Assembly: GCF_042887685.1 (NCBI RefSeq)
Contig: NZ_JBHVOS010000006.1
Span: 1 to 64,000 of the forward strand
Direction: 5' to 3'
Length of the DNA stretch: 64,000 nucleotides
From: Oerskovia sp042887685
Lineage (GTDB): Bacteria > Actinomycetota > Actinomycetes > Actinomycetales > Cellulomonadaceae
The translations under genes and the position numbers were made by a program. Below the pieces are notes generated by a model. The model did no database searches. It had not been told where the DNA came from and saw only the letters and a list, made by a program, of their open reading frames with translations. Position 1 is the stretch's first letter, and each line of letters opens with the position of its first letter. Below, in pieces: positions 14,844 to 24,113 of the stretch.

Positions 14844-17800
14844 GGGCCACCTCCAGGATCTGGTCCCACACACCGGGGGCGGCAGGATCGAGACCGTCGA
14901 GCTCCGCCTGCGCGAGCGCCTTGCGCACGCGGGCGAACTCGGCCGGCAGGATGCGCGTGAAGCGAGCGCGCGACGTGTCGAAGTCCTCGAGCAGCTCGGC
15001 CGCGATGGTCGAGCCGGTCTCCTCGAGATGCGTCCGGACCAAGCCCTCGACGAGCGCGGCGTCCGCGTCGTCGAGCGGGTCGAGCAGCAGCTCGCCCGAG
15101 GACACGCCCGTCGTGTTCATCGCCTGCGGGCGCAGGTCGAGCACGTAGGCCGTGCCGCCCGACATCCCCGCACCGAGGTTGCGTCCCGTCGGTCCGAGGA
15201 TCACGACCGACCCACCGGTCATGTACTCGAGGCCGTGGTCGCCCACGCCCTCCACGACGAGCGTGGCGCCCGAGTTGCGGACCGCGAAGCGCTCGCCCAC
15301 CAGGCCGCGCAGGAAGATCTGCCCGGACGTGGCGCCGTACCCGATGACGTTGCCCGCGACGACGTTGCTCGACCCCGTGAGGACCGCGGCACGGTCCGGA
15401 CGGACGATGATGCGCCCTCCCGACAGCCCCTTGCCGACGTAGTCGTTCGCGTCGCCGAAGAGACGCAGCGTGATGCCCCGCGGGAGGAACGCGCCCATCG
15501 ACTGGCCGGCCGACCCCGTGAGGGAGACGTCGATCGTGTCGTCGGCCAGGCCCTCGCCGCGGTACCGCTTGGTCACCTCGTGACCGAGCATCGTGCCCAC
15601 GGTGCGGTTGACGTTGCGGATCGGCAGGGCGATGCGCACGGGCTCGCGGTTCTCGAGCGCGTCGGTCGCCAGCGCGATGAGCTGGTTGTCGAGCGCGCGG
15701 TCGAGGCCGTGGTCCTGCGTCGTCGTGTTGCGCAGCGACGAGCCTTCGACCGGCTGCGGCTTCTCGAGCACGGGCCCGAGGTCGAGACCCTGGGCCTTCC
15801 AGTGGTCGACGGCCTTGCGGGTGTCGAGCGCCTCGACGTGGCCCACGGCCTCCTCGATCGAGCGGAACCCGAGCCGGGCCAGGTGCTCGCGCACCTCCTC
15901 GGCGATGAACTCGAAGAAGTTCACGACGAACTCCGGCTTGCCCGTGAAGCGGGCGCGCAGCTCGGGGTTCTGCGTCGCGACGCCGACCGGGCACGTGTCC
16001 AGGTGGCACACGCGCATCATGACGCAGCCCGAGACGACCATGGGCGCCGTCGCGAAGCCGAACTCCTCGGCCCCCAGCAGCGCACCGATCACGACGTCGC
16101 GCCCGGTCTTCATCTGACCGTCGACCTGGACCACGATGCGGTCGCGCAGGTTGTTCAGCACGAGCGTCTGCTGGGTCTCGGCCAGGCCGAGCTCCCACGG
16201 GGTGCCCGCGTGCTTGAGCGACGTCAGCGGGCTCGCGCCCGTACCGCCGTCGTGCCCCGAGATGAGGACGACGTCCGCGTGCGCCTTGGACACACCGGTC
16301 GCCACCGTGCCCACGCCGAACTCGCTCACGAGCTTGACGTGCACACGAGCCGACGGGTTCGCGTTCTTGGCGTCGTGGATGAGCTGCGCCAGGTCCTCGA
16401 TCGAGTAGATGTCGTGGTGCGGCGGCGGCGAGATGAGCCCCACGCCGGGCGTCGAGTGACGCGTCTTGGCGACCCACGGGTAGACCTTGTGGCCCGGCAG
16501 CTGACCACCCTCGCCGGGCTTGGCGCCCTGGGCGAGCTTGATCTGGATGTCGTCCGCGTTGGTCAGGTACTCGGACGTGACACCGAAGCGGCCCGACGCG
16601 ATCTGCTTGACCTTCGAGCGACGCTCCGGGTCGTACAGGCGCTCCGGGTCCTCACCGCCCTCGCCGGTGTTCGACCGTCCGCCGAGCCGGTTCATCGCGA
16701 TCGCGAGGGTCTCGTGCGTCTCGGCCGAGATGGAGCCGTACGACATCGCGCCCGTGTTGAAGCGCTTGACGATCTCGCTGACCGGCTCGACCTCGTCGAT
16801 CGACAGCGCCGGGCGCTGCCCCTCCTGGAACTCCAGGAGCCCGCGCAGCGTCATCAGGCGCGTCGACTGGTCGTCGACCCGCTGGGTGTACTGGCGGAAG
16901 ACGTCGTACCGGCGCTCGCGCGTCGAGTGCTGCAGGCGGAAGACCGTCTCCGGGTCGAAGAGGTGCTCCTCGCCGTCCCGGCGCCACTGGTACTCGCCGC
17001 CCGTGGTGAGACGGACGTGCGCCTGGTGGTTGCCCGAGGCCGGGTACGCCTCGGCGTGCCGTGCGGCGACCTCGGCCGCGAGGACGTCGAGGCCGATGCC
17101 GCCGAGGCGGCTCGTGGTCCCTGCGAAGTAGTCCGCGACGAGCTCGTGCGAGAGACCGAGCGCCTCGAAGACCTGCGCCCCGCGGTACGAGGAGATGGTC
17201 GAGATGCCCATCTTGCTCATGACCTTCAGGACGCCCTTGCCGAGCGCCTTGATGAGGTTCTTGACGGCCTGCTCGGGGCTGACCGGGACGAATCCCGACT
17301 TGGCGAGGTCCTCGACGGTCTCCATCGCGAGGTACGGGTTGACCGCGGCCGCGCCGTAGCCGATCAGGAGGGCCACGTGGTGCACCTCGCGCACGTCCCC
17401 GGCCTCCACGACGAGCGAGACCTGGGTGCGCGTGTGCCGGCGCAGCAGGTGGTGGTGCACCGCGCTCGACAGGAGCAGCGACGGGATCGGCGCGAGCTCC
17501 TGGTTCGAGTCGCGGTCGGAGAGCACGATGAAGCTCGCGCCCTCGGCCACGTGCTGGTCGACCTCCGCGAAGATCTCCTCGAGCCGTGCCTGCAGGGCCT
17601 GTCCACCTCCGCTGACGGGGTAGAGCCCCTTGACCGTGACCGCTCGGAAGATGCCCTCGAGGGCGGGGTCGCGATCGACGCGCAGGATCTTCGCGAGCTC
17701 GTCGTTGTCGAGCACCGGGAAGGGCAGGATCAGCTTGCGGGCGTGCAGCGGGCTGTCGTCCAGGAGGTTCGGCTCGGGGCCGATCGCCCCGCCGATCGAG

Positions 17801-19395
17801 GTGACCAGCTCTTCGCGGATCGCGTCGAGCGGCGGGTTCGTCACCTGGGCGAACATCTGCGTGAAGTAGTCGAACAGCAGGCGCGGGCGGCTCGACAGCA
17901 CCGCGATGGGCGTGTCGGTGCCCATGGCGCCGAGCGGCTCGGCCCCCGTGCCGGCCATGGGGGTGAGCAGGATCCGCAGCTCCTCCTCGGTGTACCCGAA
18001 CGCGCGCTGGCGACGCTGGACCGAGGCGGGGCTGTGCGCGACGTGCTCGCGCTCGGGCATGCGGTCGAGGTAGACCGAGTTGTCGGCGACCCACTGCGCG
18101 TACGGACGCTGCGCGGCGAGCTGCCCCTTGATCTCCTCGTCCTCGATGATGCGGCCCTGGCCCGTGTCGACCAGGAACATGCGGCCCGGCTCGAGCCGGC
18201 CCTTGCGCACGATCGTCGCGGGGTCGAGGTCCAGGACCCCGGCCTCGGACGCCAGGACGACGAGGCCGTCCTCGGTGACCCAGTACCGACCCGGGCGCAG
18301 CCCGTTGCGGTCCAGCACGGCGCCGATGAGGGTGCCGTCGGTGAAGTTCAGGCACGCGGGGCCGTCCCACGGCTCCATGAGCGTGGAGTGGTACTCGTAG
18401 AAGGCCCGACGGTCCGGGTCCATCTCCGTGTGGTTCTCCCACGCCTCGGGGGCCATCATCAGGACGGCGTGCGGCAGCGAGCGACCCGACAGGTGCAGGA
18501 GCTCGAGCACCTCGTCGAAGCTGGCCGAGTCGCTCGAACCCTCCGAGCAGACCGGCAGCAGCGGACCGAGGTCGCCGAGCTTGTCGCTCGCGAGCATGCC
18601 CTGGCGTGCGGCCATCCAGTTGCGGTTGCCCCGCACCGTGTTGATCTCGCCGTTGTGCGCGATCATGCGGAAGGGCTGCGCGAGCGGCCACGACGGGAAC
18701 GTGTTGGTCGAGAAGCGCGAGTGCACCAGGACCAGCTCGCTCGCGTAGCGCGGGTCGGAGAGGTCCGGGAAGAACGGCTCGAGCTGCGCGACGGTCAGCA
18801 TGCCCTTGTACGTGAGCGTGCGCGAGGACAGCGAGGCGAAGAACAGGCCGAGCTCGTGCTCGGCCCGCTTGCGCAGGCGGTACGTCCGGCGGTCCAGCTC
18901 GAGGCCGGACAGCTCACGGGTCAGGTCCGCCACGACGAGCTGGCGGAAGGTGGGCATCGAGGCGCGCGCGCTCGGCCCGACGAGGTCTGCGGTCACGGGG
19001 ACGTCGCGCCAGGCGAGGACGACGAGCCTCTCCTCGGCCGCGATCGCCTCGACCTGCCGGACCGTCTCGGCCGCGGCCACGGGGTCCTGCGGCAGGAAGG
19101 CCATGCCGATGGCGTAGTGCCCCGCGGGCGGCAGCTCGACGTCGACGACGTCCCGCACGAAGGCGTCGGGGATCTGGGTCAGGATGCCTGCCCCGTCACC
19201 GCTGTTCTCCTCGGCGCCGACGGCGCCGCGGTGGTCCAGGTTGAGCAGGGCCGTGAGCCCCGCGTCAACGATGTCGCGTCCGGGTGTGCCGCGGAGCGTC
19301 GCCACGAAGGCGACACCGCACGCGTCGTGCTCGGCCACAGGGTCGTACAGGCCCTGTGCCGAAGGCGCAGCAGCCCGGTGCAGCGGCGTGGTCAT
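14836..19395 (-). CDS. gltB: Glutamate synthase (NADPH) large subunit
   Basis: 1519 residues forming the catalytic subunit that makes two glutamates from glutamine and 2-oxoglutarate. The class II amidotransferase domain starts at Cys26 in EHDACGVAF after a 25-residue propeptide, which is cleaved in this family to expose the N-terminal Cys. The central domain, the FMN TIM barrel with FNTGAMSYGSISAE and SGHDGGTGASPLTS, and the 3Fe-4S cysteines in CVMMRVCHLDTCPVG come next. The C-terminal beta-helix domain (GSAGQSMGAFLPRG, GGRIIVRP) follows. Length is normal. The ATG at 19395 matches the family N-terminus and has GAGGAC upstream. The leader contains hairpins. Confidence 0.97.
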   Translation of the reverse strand: MTTPLHRAAAPSAQGLYDPVAEHDACGVAFVATLRGTPGRDIVDAGLTALLNLDHRGAVGAEENSGDGAGILTQIPDAFVRDVVDVELPPAGHYAIGMAFLPQDPVAAAETVRQVEAIAAEERLVVLAWRDVPVTADLVGPSARASMPTFRQLVVADLTRELSGLELDRRTYRLRKRAEHELGLFFASLSSRTLTYKGMLTVAQLEPFFPDLSDPRYASELVLVHSRFSTNTFPSWPLAQPFRMIAHNGEINTVRGNRNWMAARQGMLASDKLGDLGPLLPVCSEGSSDSASFDEVLELLHLSGRSLPHAVLMMAPEAWENHTEMDPDRRAFYEYHSTLMEPWDGPACLNFTDGTLIGAVLDRNGLRPGRYWVTEDGLVVLASEAGVLDLDPATIVRKGRLEPGRMFLVDTGQGRIIEDEEIKGQLAAQRPYAQWVADNSVYLDRMPEREHVAHSPASVQRRQRAFGYTEEELRILLTPMAGTGAEPLGAMGTDTPIAVLSSRPRLLFDYFTQMFAQVTNPPLDAIREELVTSIGGAIGPEPNLLDDSPLHARKLILPFPVLDNDELAKILRVDRDPALEGIFRAVTVKGLYPVSGGGQALQARLEEIFAEVDQHVAEGASFIVLSDRDSNQELAPIPSLLLSSAVHHHLLRRHTRTQVSLVVEAGDVREVHHVALLIGYGAAAVNPYLAMETVEDLAKSGFVPVSPEQAVKNLIKALGKGVLKVMSKMGISTISSYRGAQVFEALGLSHELVADYFAGTTSRLGGIGLDVLAAEVAARHAEAYPASGNHQAHVRLTTGGEYQWRRDGEEHLFDPETVFRLQHSTRERRYDVFRQYTQRVDDQSTRLMTLRGLLEFQEGQRPALSIDEVEPVSEIVKRFNTGAMSYGSISAETHETLAIAMNRLGGRSNTGEGGEDPERLYDPERRSKVKQIASGRFGVTSEYLTNADDIQIKLAQGAKPGEGGQLPGHKVYPWVAKTRHSTPGVGLISPPPHHDIYSIEDLAQLIHDAKNANPSARVHVKLVSEFGVGTVATGVSKAHADVVLISGHDGGTGASPLTSLKHAGTPWELGLAETQQTLVLNNLRDRIVVQVDGQMKTGRDVVIGALLGAEEFGFATAPMVVSGCVMMRVCHLDTCPVGVATQNPELRARFTGKPEFVVNFFEFIAEEVREHLARLGFRSIEEAVGHVEALDTRKAVDHWKAQGLDLGPVLEKPQPVEGSSLRNTTTQDHGLDRALDNQLIALATDALENREPVRIALPIRNVNRTVGTMLGHEVTKRYRGEGLADDTIDVSLTGSAGQSMGAFLPRGITLRLFGDANDYVGKGLSGGRIIVRPDRAAVLTGSSNVVAGNVIGYGATSGQIFLRGLVGERFAVRNSGATLVVEGVGDHGLEYMTGGSVVILGPTGRNLGAGMSGGTAYVLDLRPQAMNTTGVSSGELLLDPLDDADAALVEGLVRTHLEETGSTIAAELLEDFDTSRARFTRILPAEFARVRKALAQAELDGLDPAAPGVWDQILEVARG

Positions 19396-19414
19396 CAACA
19401 CCGTCCTCACAGGC

Positions 19415-19433
19415 GCCCGGCCATGGGCCGGGC
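19415..19433 (-). promoter_or_regulatory. Hairpin in the gltB leader
   Basis: GCCCGGCC-ATG-GGCCGGGC is a perfect 8-bp stem with a 3-base loop, about 20 bases before the gltB start and next to its ribosome site. It could limit ribosome access. Confidence 0.4.
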
Positions 19434-19451
19434 TTTGATCCAACTTGGGGG

Positions 19452-19457
19452 ATTGTG
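19452..19457 (-). promoter_or_regulatory. Candidate -10 for gltB
   Basis: CACAAT on the minus strand about 57 bases before the gltB ATG. No convincing -35 is visible; offered as a candidate only. Confidence 0.3.
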
Positions 19458-19485
19458 GGACTTCATCGGCCCAACGGACATGACT

Positions 19486-19515
19486 GAACCTGCTGGATGG
19501 TTGTCCAGCGGGTTC
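19486..19515 (-). terminator. Hairpin between lgt and gltB
   Basis: A 12-bp stem (GAACCTGCTGGA against TCCAGCGGGTTC, one non-Watson-Crick pair) with a 6-base loop, about 22 bases after the lgt stop. It has no U-tract, so it may be a weak terminator or an mRNA-end stabiliser. Confidence 0.45.
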
Positions 19516-19536
19516 GCCTATGAAAAGACGGATGCT

Positions 19537-20457
19537 TCAGCGACCTGGGTCGGGTCTGGCAGCATCTGCCTGCTCGGGCTCCGCAGCATCGAGCGATACT
19601 GTCTCTTCGCGCCCTGGGTTTCGGCGCCCGACAACGATAAACGCTATCAACGCACCGACGCCGACCAGGATGGAGGTCCAGACGTTCAGTCGGAGACCGA
19701 GCACCAGCTCGGCGTCGTCGATGCGTAGCATCTCGATCCACACGCGGCCAAGCGTGTAGAAGAGAACGTACAGCCAGAATACCCGACCGTGACCCAACCT
19801 GAAGCGACGGTCGAGGTAGATGAGCAGGAAGGCTGCTGCGACGTTCCACAGCATCTCGTAGAGGAACGTCGGGTGGAACAGCGTCCCGGCCCCGCACGTG
19901 AGTCCCGCGTTGCTGCAGACGTAGTCCGCGACGCTCGGGTCGACCTGGAGCCCCCACGGAAGGGTCGTGGGGCTGCCGAACAGCTCCTGGTTGAACCAGT
20001 TGCCGAGCCGGCCGATGGCCTGGGCGAGCAGGAGCCCCGGGGCGAGCGCGTCCGCGAACGCCGGGAAGCTCACCTTCTGGCGTCGGCAGCCGATGTAGGC
20101 GCCCACGGCCCCCAGGGCGATCGCGCCCCAGATCCCGAGGCCGCCGTCCCAGATGCGCAGGGCCTTGAGCGGGTCGCCGTCAGGACCCCAGTACGCGTCG
20201 GGCGACGAGATCACGTGGTAGAGACGTCCGCCGACGATGCCGAACGGAACCGCCCAGAAGGCGATCTCCAGCACGTCGTCGGCCTCGCCTCCGCGCTCGA
20301 CCCAGCGCTTGCGCGTGAGCCACACCGCGACCGCGATGCCCGCGAGGATCGCGAGGGCGTAGGCGCGCAGCGGGAAGGGTCCGATGTACCACGTGTGCTC
20401 GGACGGGCTGGGGATCGCGGCGACGACGGGCCCGACGGCGGAGATCAGCCCGTTCAT
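19537..20457 (-). CDS. lgt: Prolipoprotein diacylglyceryl transferase
   Basis: A 306-residue integral membrane enzyme that moves diacylglycerol from phosphatidylglycerol to the lipobox cysteine of prolipoproteins, the first step of lipoprotein maturation. About seven TM segments. Key motifs: RAYALAILAG, GGRLYHVI, the Lgt signature GRLGNWFNQELFG, and HPTFLYEMLWN. Its ATG overlaps the trpA stop as ATGA. The 3' part, up to about 19880, is clearly lower in G+C and uses many A/T-ending codons, unlike its 5' half. The C-terminal tail after the last TM is polar and poorly conserved in the family. Confidence 0.96.
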   Translation of the reverse strand: MNGLISAVGPVVAAIPSPSEHTWYIGPFPLRAYALAILAGIAVAVWLTRKRWVERGGEADDVLEIAFWAVPFGIVGGRLYHVISSPDAYWGPDGDPLKALRIWDGGLGIWGAIALGAVGAYIGCRRQKVSFPAFADALAPGLLLAQAIGRLGNWFNQELFGSPTTLPWGLQVDPSVADYVCSNAGLTCGAGTLFHPTFLYEMLWNVAAAFLLIYLDRRFRLGHGRVFWLYVLFYTLGRVWIEMLRIDDAELVLGLRLNVWTSILVGVGALIAFIVVGRRNPGREETVSLDAAEPEQADAARPDPGR

Positions 20458-21317
20458 GCCGTCACCGGCCCGGTGGTCTCGTCGCCCGCGCGAGCCGTGC
20501 GGACGCCTTCCGCCAGGTCGCGCGTGACCGCGCGCAGGTTCTCGAGGCGCTCTTCCCAGGGCTCGTCACCGAGGAGAGGACGGACGAAGGCCGAGCCGAC
20601 GATCACGCCGTCGGCGTAGCGACCGACCTGGGCCGCCTGCGCGGCCGTCGAGACGCCGAGCCCCACGCACACGTGCTCGCCGCCGGCGGCGCGGGTCGCG
20701 GCGACCAGCTCCTCGGCCCTGCTGCCCACCTCGGCGCGGACTCCCGTCACGCCCATGGTCGAGGCGGCGTAGACGAAGCCGCGCGAGGCGGCGGCCGTCA
20801 GCCGCAACCGCTCGGGCGTCGAGCTCGGCGCGACGAGGAAGACCTTGTCGAGACCGTGCGCGTCGGCGGCCGCGATCCACTCGCCCGCCTCGTCCGGGAT
20901 GAGGTCGGCCGTGATGAGCCCGGCGCCCCCGGCGGCCGCGAGGTCGCGGGCGAAGGCCTCGACGCCGTAGCGCAGCACGGGGTTCCAGTAGGTCATGACG
21001 AGCACGGGGACGCCGAGCGCCGCCACGGCCTCGACCGCGGTGAAGACGTCGCGCACGCGCGTGCCGCCGGCGAGGGCGTGCTCGACCGCGCGCTGGATGA
21101 CGGGCCCGTCCATGACGGGGTCCGTGTAGGGCAGCCCGAGCTCGATGATGTCGACCCCGGACTCGACCAGCGCCGTGGCGGCCTGGACGGTGCCCTCGAC
21201 GCTCGGGTAGCCGACGGGCAGGTAGCCGATGAGCGCGGCGCGCCCCTCGGCCGCCAGCTCGTCGATCCGTGCCGACGTCGCGTGGGGGGCGCGGACGCCC
21301 CCGACGGTCCCGCTCAC
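20454..21317 (-). CDS. trpA: Tryptophan synthase alpha chain
   Basis: 287 residues. Cleaves indole-3-glycerol phosphate to indole and glyceraldehyde-3-phosphate; indole is channelled to TrpB. The TIM barrel shows the catalytic glutamate and aspartate in DIIELGLPYTDPVMDGPVIQ, ITADLIPDEAGEW, FVYAASTMGVTG and the phosphate-binding GLGVSTAAQAAQV with VIVGSAFV. The GTG at 21317 overlaps the trpB TGA as GTGA, so alpha and beta chains are coupled. About 20 extra N-terminal residues (VSGTVGGVRAPHATSARI) precede the usual start of homology. Confidence 0.97.
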   Translation of the reverse strand: MSGTVGGVRAPHATSARIDELAAEGRAALIGYLPVGYPSVEGTVQAATALVESGVDIIELGLPYTDPVMDGPVIQRAVEHALAGGTRVRDVFTAVEAVAALGVPVLVMTYWNPVLRYGVEAFARDLAAAGGAGLITADLIPDEAGEWIAAADAHGLDKVFLVAPSSTPERLRLTAAASRGFVYAASTMGVTGVRAEVGSRAEELVAATRAAGGEHVCVGLGVSTAAQAAQVGRYADGVIVGSAFVRPLLGDEPWEERLENLRAVTRDLAEGVRTARAGDETTGPVTA

Positions 21318-22570
21318 AGGCTGCTCCCTTCGCCGTCGACCACGGTGTCCGCGTCGATCAGGTCGAACCACCGCGCCGCGGTCGCGACGTCCTTGTCCCC
21401 GCGGCCCGAGAGGTTCACCAGGATCACGGTGTCCTCCTTGCCCGCGGCCTGCGCCTCGCGACCGATCCGCAGCGCACCGGCCAGCGCGTGCGCCGACTCG
21501 ATCGCAGGGATGATGCCCTCGGTCCGGCACAGGAGGCGGAAGGCCTCCATGGCCTCGACGTCGGTCACGGGCTCGTACGTCGCCCGACCGAGGTCGTGCA
21601 GCCACGAGTGGGCCGGCCCGACGCTCGGGTAGTCGAGGCCCGCGGAGATCGAGTGGCTGGGCAGCGTCTGGCCGTCCTCGTCCTGCATGAGGTACGAGCG
21701 CGCGCCGTGCAGCACGCCCGGGGCTCCGCCGCTGAAACGGGCTGCGTGCTTGCCCGTCGGGACGCCCTCTCCCCCGGCCTCGAAGCCGTGGAGCGCGACG
21801 TCCTCGTCGTCGAGGAACGCGTTGAACAGCCCCAGCGCGTTCGACCCGCCGCCCACGCACGCCGCGAGGGCGTCGGGCAGGCGTCCGATCCGGTCGAGGA
21901 TCTGTGCGCGCGCCTCCTCGCCGATGATGCGGTGGAAGTCGCGGACCATCTCGGGGAACGGGTGCGGCCCCGTGACCGTGCCGAGCAGGTAGTGCGTGGT
22001 GTCGACGTTGGCGACCCAGTCGCGCAGCGCCTCGTTGATCGCGTCCTTGAGCGTGCGCGAGCCGATCGTGACCGGGACGACCGTCGCACCGAGCAGGCGC
22101 ATGCGCGCGACGTTCAGCGCCTGCCGCTCGGTGTCCTCCTCGCCCATGTAGACGACGCACTCGAGGTCCATGAGGGCTGCCGCGGTCGCGGTGGCCACGC
22201 CGTGCTGACCGGCACCGGTCTCCGCGATGACGCGCTTCTTGCCCATGCGCTTGACGAGCAGCGCCTGGCCGAGCACGTTGTTGATCTTGTGCGAGCCCGT
22301 GTGGTTGAGGTCCTCGCGCTTGAGGAAGACCCGCGCTCCCCCGGCGTGCTCCGCGAAGCGCGGCACCTCCGTGAGGGGGTTGGGGCGCCCGGTGTACTCA
22401 CGGTGCAGCCGGGCGAGCTCGTCCTGGAACGTCGGGTCGACGACCGCCTTGCGGTACTCGGCCTCGAGCTCGTCGAGAGCGGCGATGAGGGCCTCCGGGA
22501 CGAAGCGTCCGCCGAAGTCCCCGAAGTAGGGGCCCTGCTGGTTCTGCAGGGACGGTGTTGCGTCGGGCAC
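21314..22570 (-). CDS. trpB: Tryptophan synthase beta chain
   Basis: 418 residues. PLP enzyme that joins indole and serine to make tryptophan. The PLP lysine lies in NHTGSHKINNVLGQ; GAGQHGVATATAA and the phosphate-binding CVGGGSNALGLF are present, as is the C-terminal EGIIPAIESAHA. Start taken as the GTG at 22570 (VPDATPSLQNQQGPYFGDFG), because GAGGAGG lies nine bases before it and family similarity begins there. It sits between trpC (47-base gap) and trpA (overlapping). Confidence 0.97.
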   Translation of the reverse strand: MPDATPSLQNQQGPYFGDFGGRFVPEALIAALDELEAEYRKAVVDPTFQDELARLHREYTGRPNPLTEVPRFAEHAGGARVFLKREDLNHTGSHKINNVLGQALLVKRMGKKRVIAETGAGQHGVATATAAALMDLECVVYMGEEDTERQALNVARMRLLGATVVPVTIGSRTLKDAINEALRDWVANVDTTHYLLGTVTGPHPFPEMVRDFHRIIGEEARAQILDRIGRLPDALAACVGGGSNALGLFNAFLDDEDVALHGFEAGGEGVPTGKHAARFSGGAPGVLHGARSYLMQDEDGQTLPSHSISAGLDYPSVGPAHSWLHDLGRATYEPVTDVEAMEAFRLLCRTEGIIPAIESAHALAGALRIGREAQAAGKEDTVILVNLSGRGDKDVATAARWFDLIDADTVVDGEGSSL

Positions 22571-22617
22571 GCGGCCTGACCTCCTCGGTACGGGATCTGG
22601 GGGTGTCGGGGACTTGC

Positions 22618-23430
22618 TCAGTGGCGGACGGACCACAGCGACGGGTGCGAGCCCGCCGCGACGAGGTCGGCGACCGACGCACGCGGTGCGGCGTCCGTGA
22701 CGAGCGCCTCGCCCACGAGGACGGCGTGCGCCCCGGAGCGGGCGTAGTCCATGACGTCGTGCGGTCCGCGAACCCCGGACTCCGCGATGCGGACGTACTC
22801 GTCGGGGATGGCCGGGGCGAGCCGCGCGAACGTCGTGCGGTCGACCTCGAGCGTCTTGAGGTCACGGGCGTTGACGCCGATGACGCGGGCACCGGCGTCG
22901 ATCGCGCGAGAGACCTCGTCGAGCGTGTGCACCTCGACGAGGGCCGTCATGCCGAGCGAGTGGACGCGCTCGACGAGCGACGTCAGGACCGTCTGCTCGA
23001 GCGCCGCCACGATGAGCAGCACGAGGTCCGCCCCGTGGGCGCGGGCCTCCCAGACCTGGTAGGGCGTGACGACGAAGTCCTTGCGCAGGACCGGGATGTC
23101 GACCGTGCCCCGGACGGCGTCGAGGTCGGCCAGGCTCCCGTTGAACCGTCGCTGCTCGGTGAGCACGGAGATGACGGCGGCGCCGCCCTTCTCGTACTCC
23201 GACGCGAGCGACGCCGGGTCCGCGATGGCCGCCAGGTCGCCCTTGCTGGGGCTCGAGCGCTTGACCTCGGCGATCACGGCGACGGCGTCCTCGGCCTTGA
23301 GGCGGCTGATGCAGTCGAGCGCACCGTGGACGCGCGAGGCGCGCTCCTTCAGCTCGTCCAGGGTCGTCCTCGCCTGGCGCTCCGCAAGGTCCTCGCGGAC
23401 TCCCGCGACGATGTCCTCCAGAACCGTCAT
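22618..23430 (-). CDS. trpC: Indole-3-glycerol phosphate synthase
   Basis: 270 residues. Closes the indole ring from carboxyphenylamino-deoxyribulose phosphate. TIM-barrel motifs: AVIAEVKRSSPSKGDL (catalytic Lys), SVLTEQRRFNGSL, PVLRKDFVVTPYQV, LVEVHTLDEV, GVNARDLKTLEVD and IAESGVRGPHDV. It is monofunctional, with no fused TrpF domain; the isomerase step is probably done by PriA/HisA, as in other actinobacteria (known for the group, not seen here). ATG at 23430 has GGGGAGA upstream. Confidence 0.97.
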   Translation of the reverse strand: MTVLEDIVAGVREDLAERQARTTLDELKERASRVHGALDCISRLKAEDAVAVIAEVKRSSPSKGDLAAIADPASLASEYEKGGAAVISVLTEQRRFNGSLADLDAVRGTVDIPVLRKDFVVTPYQVWEARAHGADLVLLIVAALEQTVLTSLVERVHSLGMTALVEVHTLDEVSRAIDAGARVIGVNARDLKTLEVDRTTFARLAPAIPDEYVRIAESGVRGPHDVMDYARSGAHAVLVGEALVTDAAPRASVADLVAAGSHPSLWSVRH

Positions 23431-23625
23431 GTGATATCTCCCCGTGCTCGTCGTCGACTCCGTGCCACCAGAGGCTCGCGTCCGTCCACCGGGACCGTGA
23501 CGGGTCACCCGCAGCATCTCTCCGCGAACCATTGACAGGGAGATACCTGCCATCGTAGAGCCGCCCGAGAGTGACCAGGGACACGTGTCACCTCGCGAGA
23601 CGTGCTCCAGGTCCCTGCCAGGACC

Positions 23626-24081
23626 TCAGGCCGGCCCCAGGAACGGCACCAGCGCGGGGACGTTCCGGGCGATCCCGAAGCCGATCAGGACCACGAGGCC
23701 GACGACCCCGACCCACGGAGGGACCGCTCTCGCCGTCGTGCCGCGCCAGGCCCGCCGGACCCACAGCGCCCAGGCGACGACGAGGAACGGCACGACGAGG
23801 ACCCAGAGCGGGTTCATGGCCCACGCCCCCGCGAGGTCGCCCGTCGCGAGGTCGTGCGTCGCGCGCAGGCCTCCGCAGGCCGGGCACGCCCACCCCGTGA
23901 CGGCGAGCAGCGGGCACAGGGGGTAGCCGCCCTCGTGCGGATCCACGAGCGCGAGGAGGACGGTGGCCCCCACGACGCCCGCCCCGACCGCGAACGGCGT
24001 GCGCAGGGCGCGCCGCCGCCCGTCGGCCCCGGCCCGAGCCGTCGCCGCAGGAGCCGGCGGCGGCACCGGTGGTCTCGTCAT
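23626..24081 (-). CDS. DUF2752 small membrane protein
   Basis: 151 residues from ATG at 24081. A variable Pro/Ala/Arg-rich N-terminus (about 1-35) is followed by three TM segments. The family motif is CPLLAVTGWACPACGGLRA, with CPxCG cysteines next to a Gly/Arg turn, then the MNPLW motif typical of DUF2752. Function is unknown; such proteins sit in the trp region of many actinobacteria. It lies just upstream of trpC on the same strand with a 195-base gap, so trpC may have its own promoter. Confidence 0.85.
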   Translation of the reverse strand: MTRPPVPPPAPAATARAGADGRRRALRTPFAVGAGVVGATVLLALVDPHEGGYPLCPLLAVTGWACPACGGLRATHDLATGDLAGAWAMNPLWVLVVPFLVVAWALWVRRAWRGTTARAVPPWVGVVGLVVLIGFGIARNVPALVPFLGPA

Positions 24082-24113
24082 CTGCGCGCTCCCCGCTCGT
24101 CCCCCAGCGCTCG

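Noticed and set aside
13891..19728. A 1945-codon open frame on the + strand opposite gltB/gltD
   Set aside because: It is antisense to two certain genes, is made of Arg/Asp/Val-rich low-complexity typical of the mirror frame in high-GC DNA, and has no domain.
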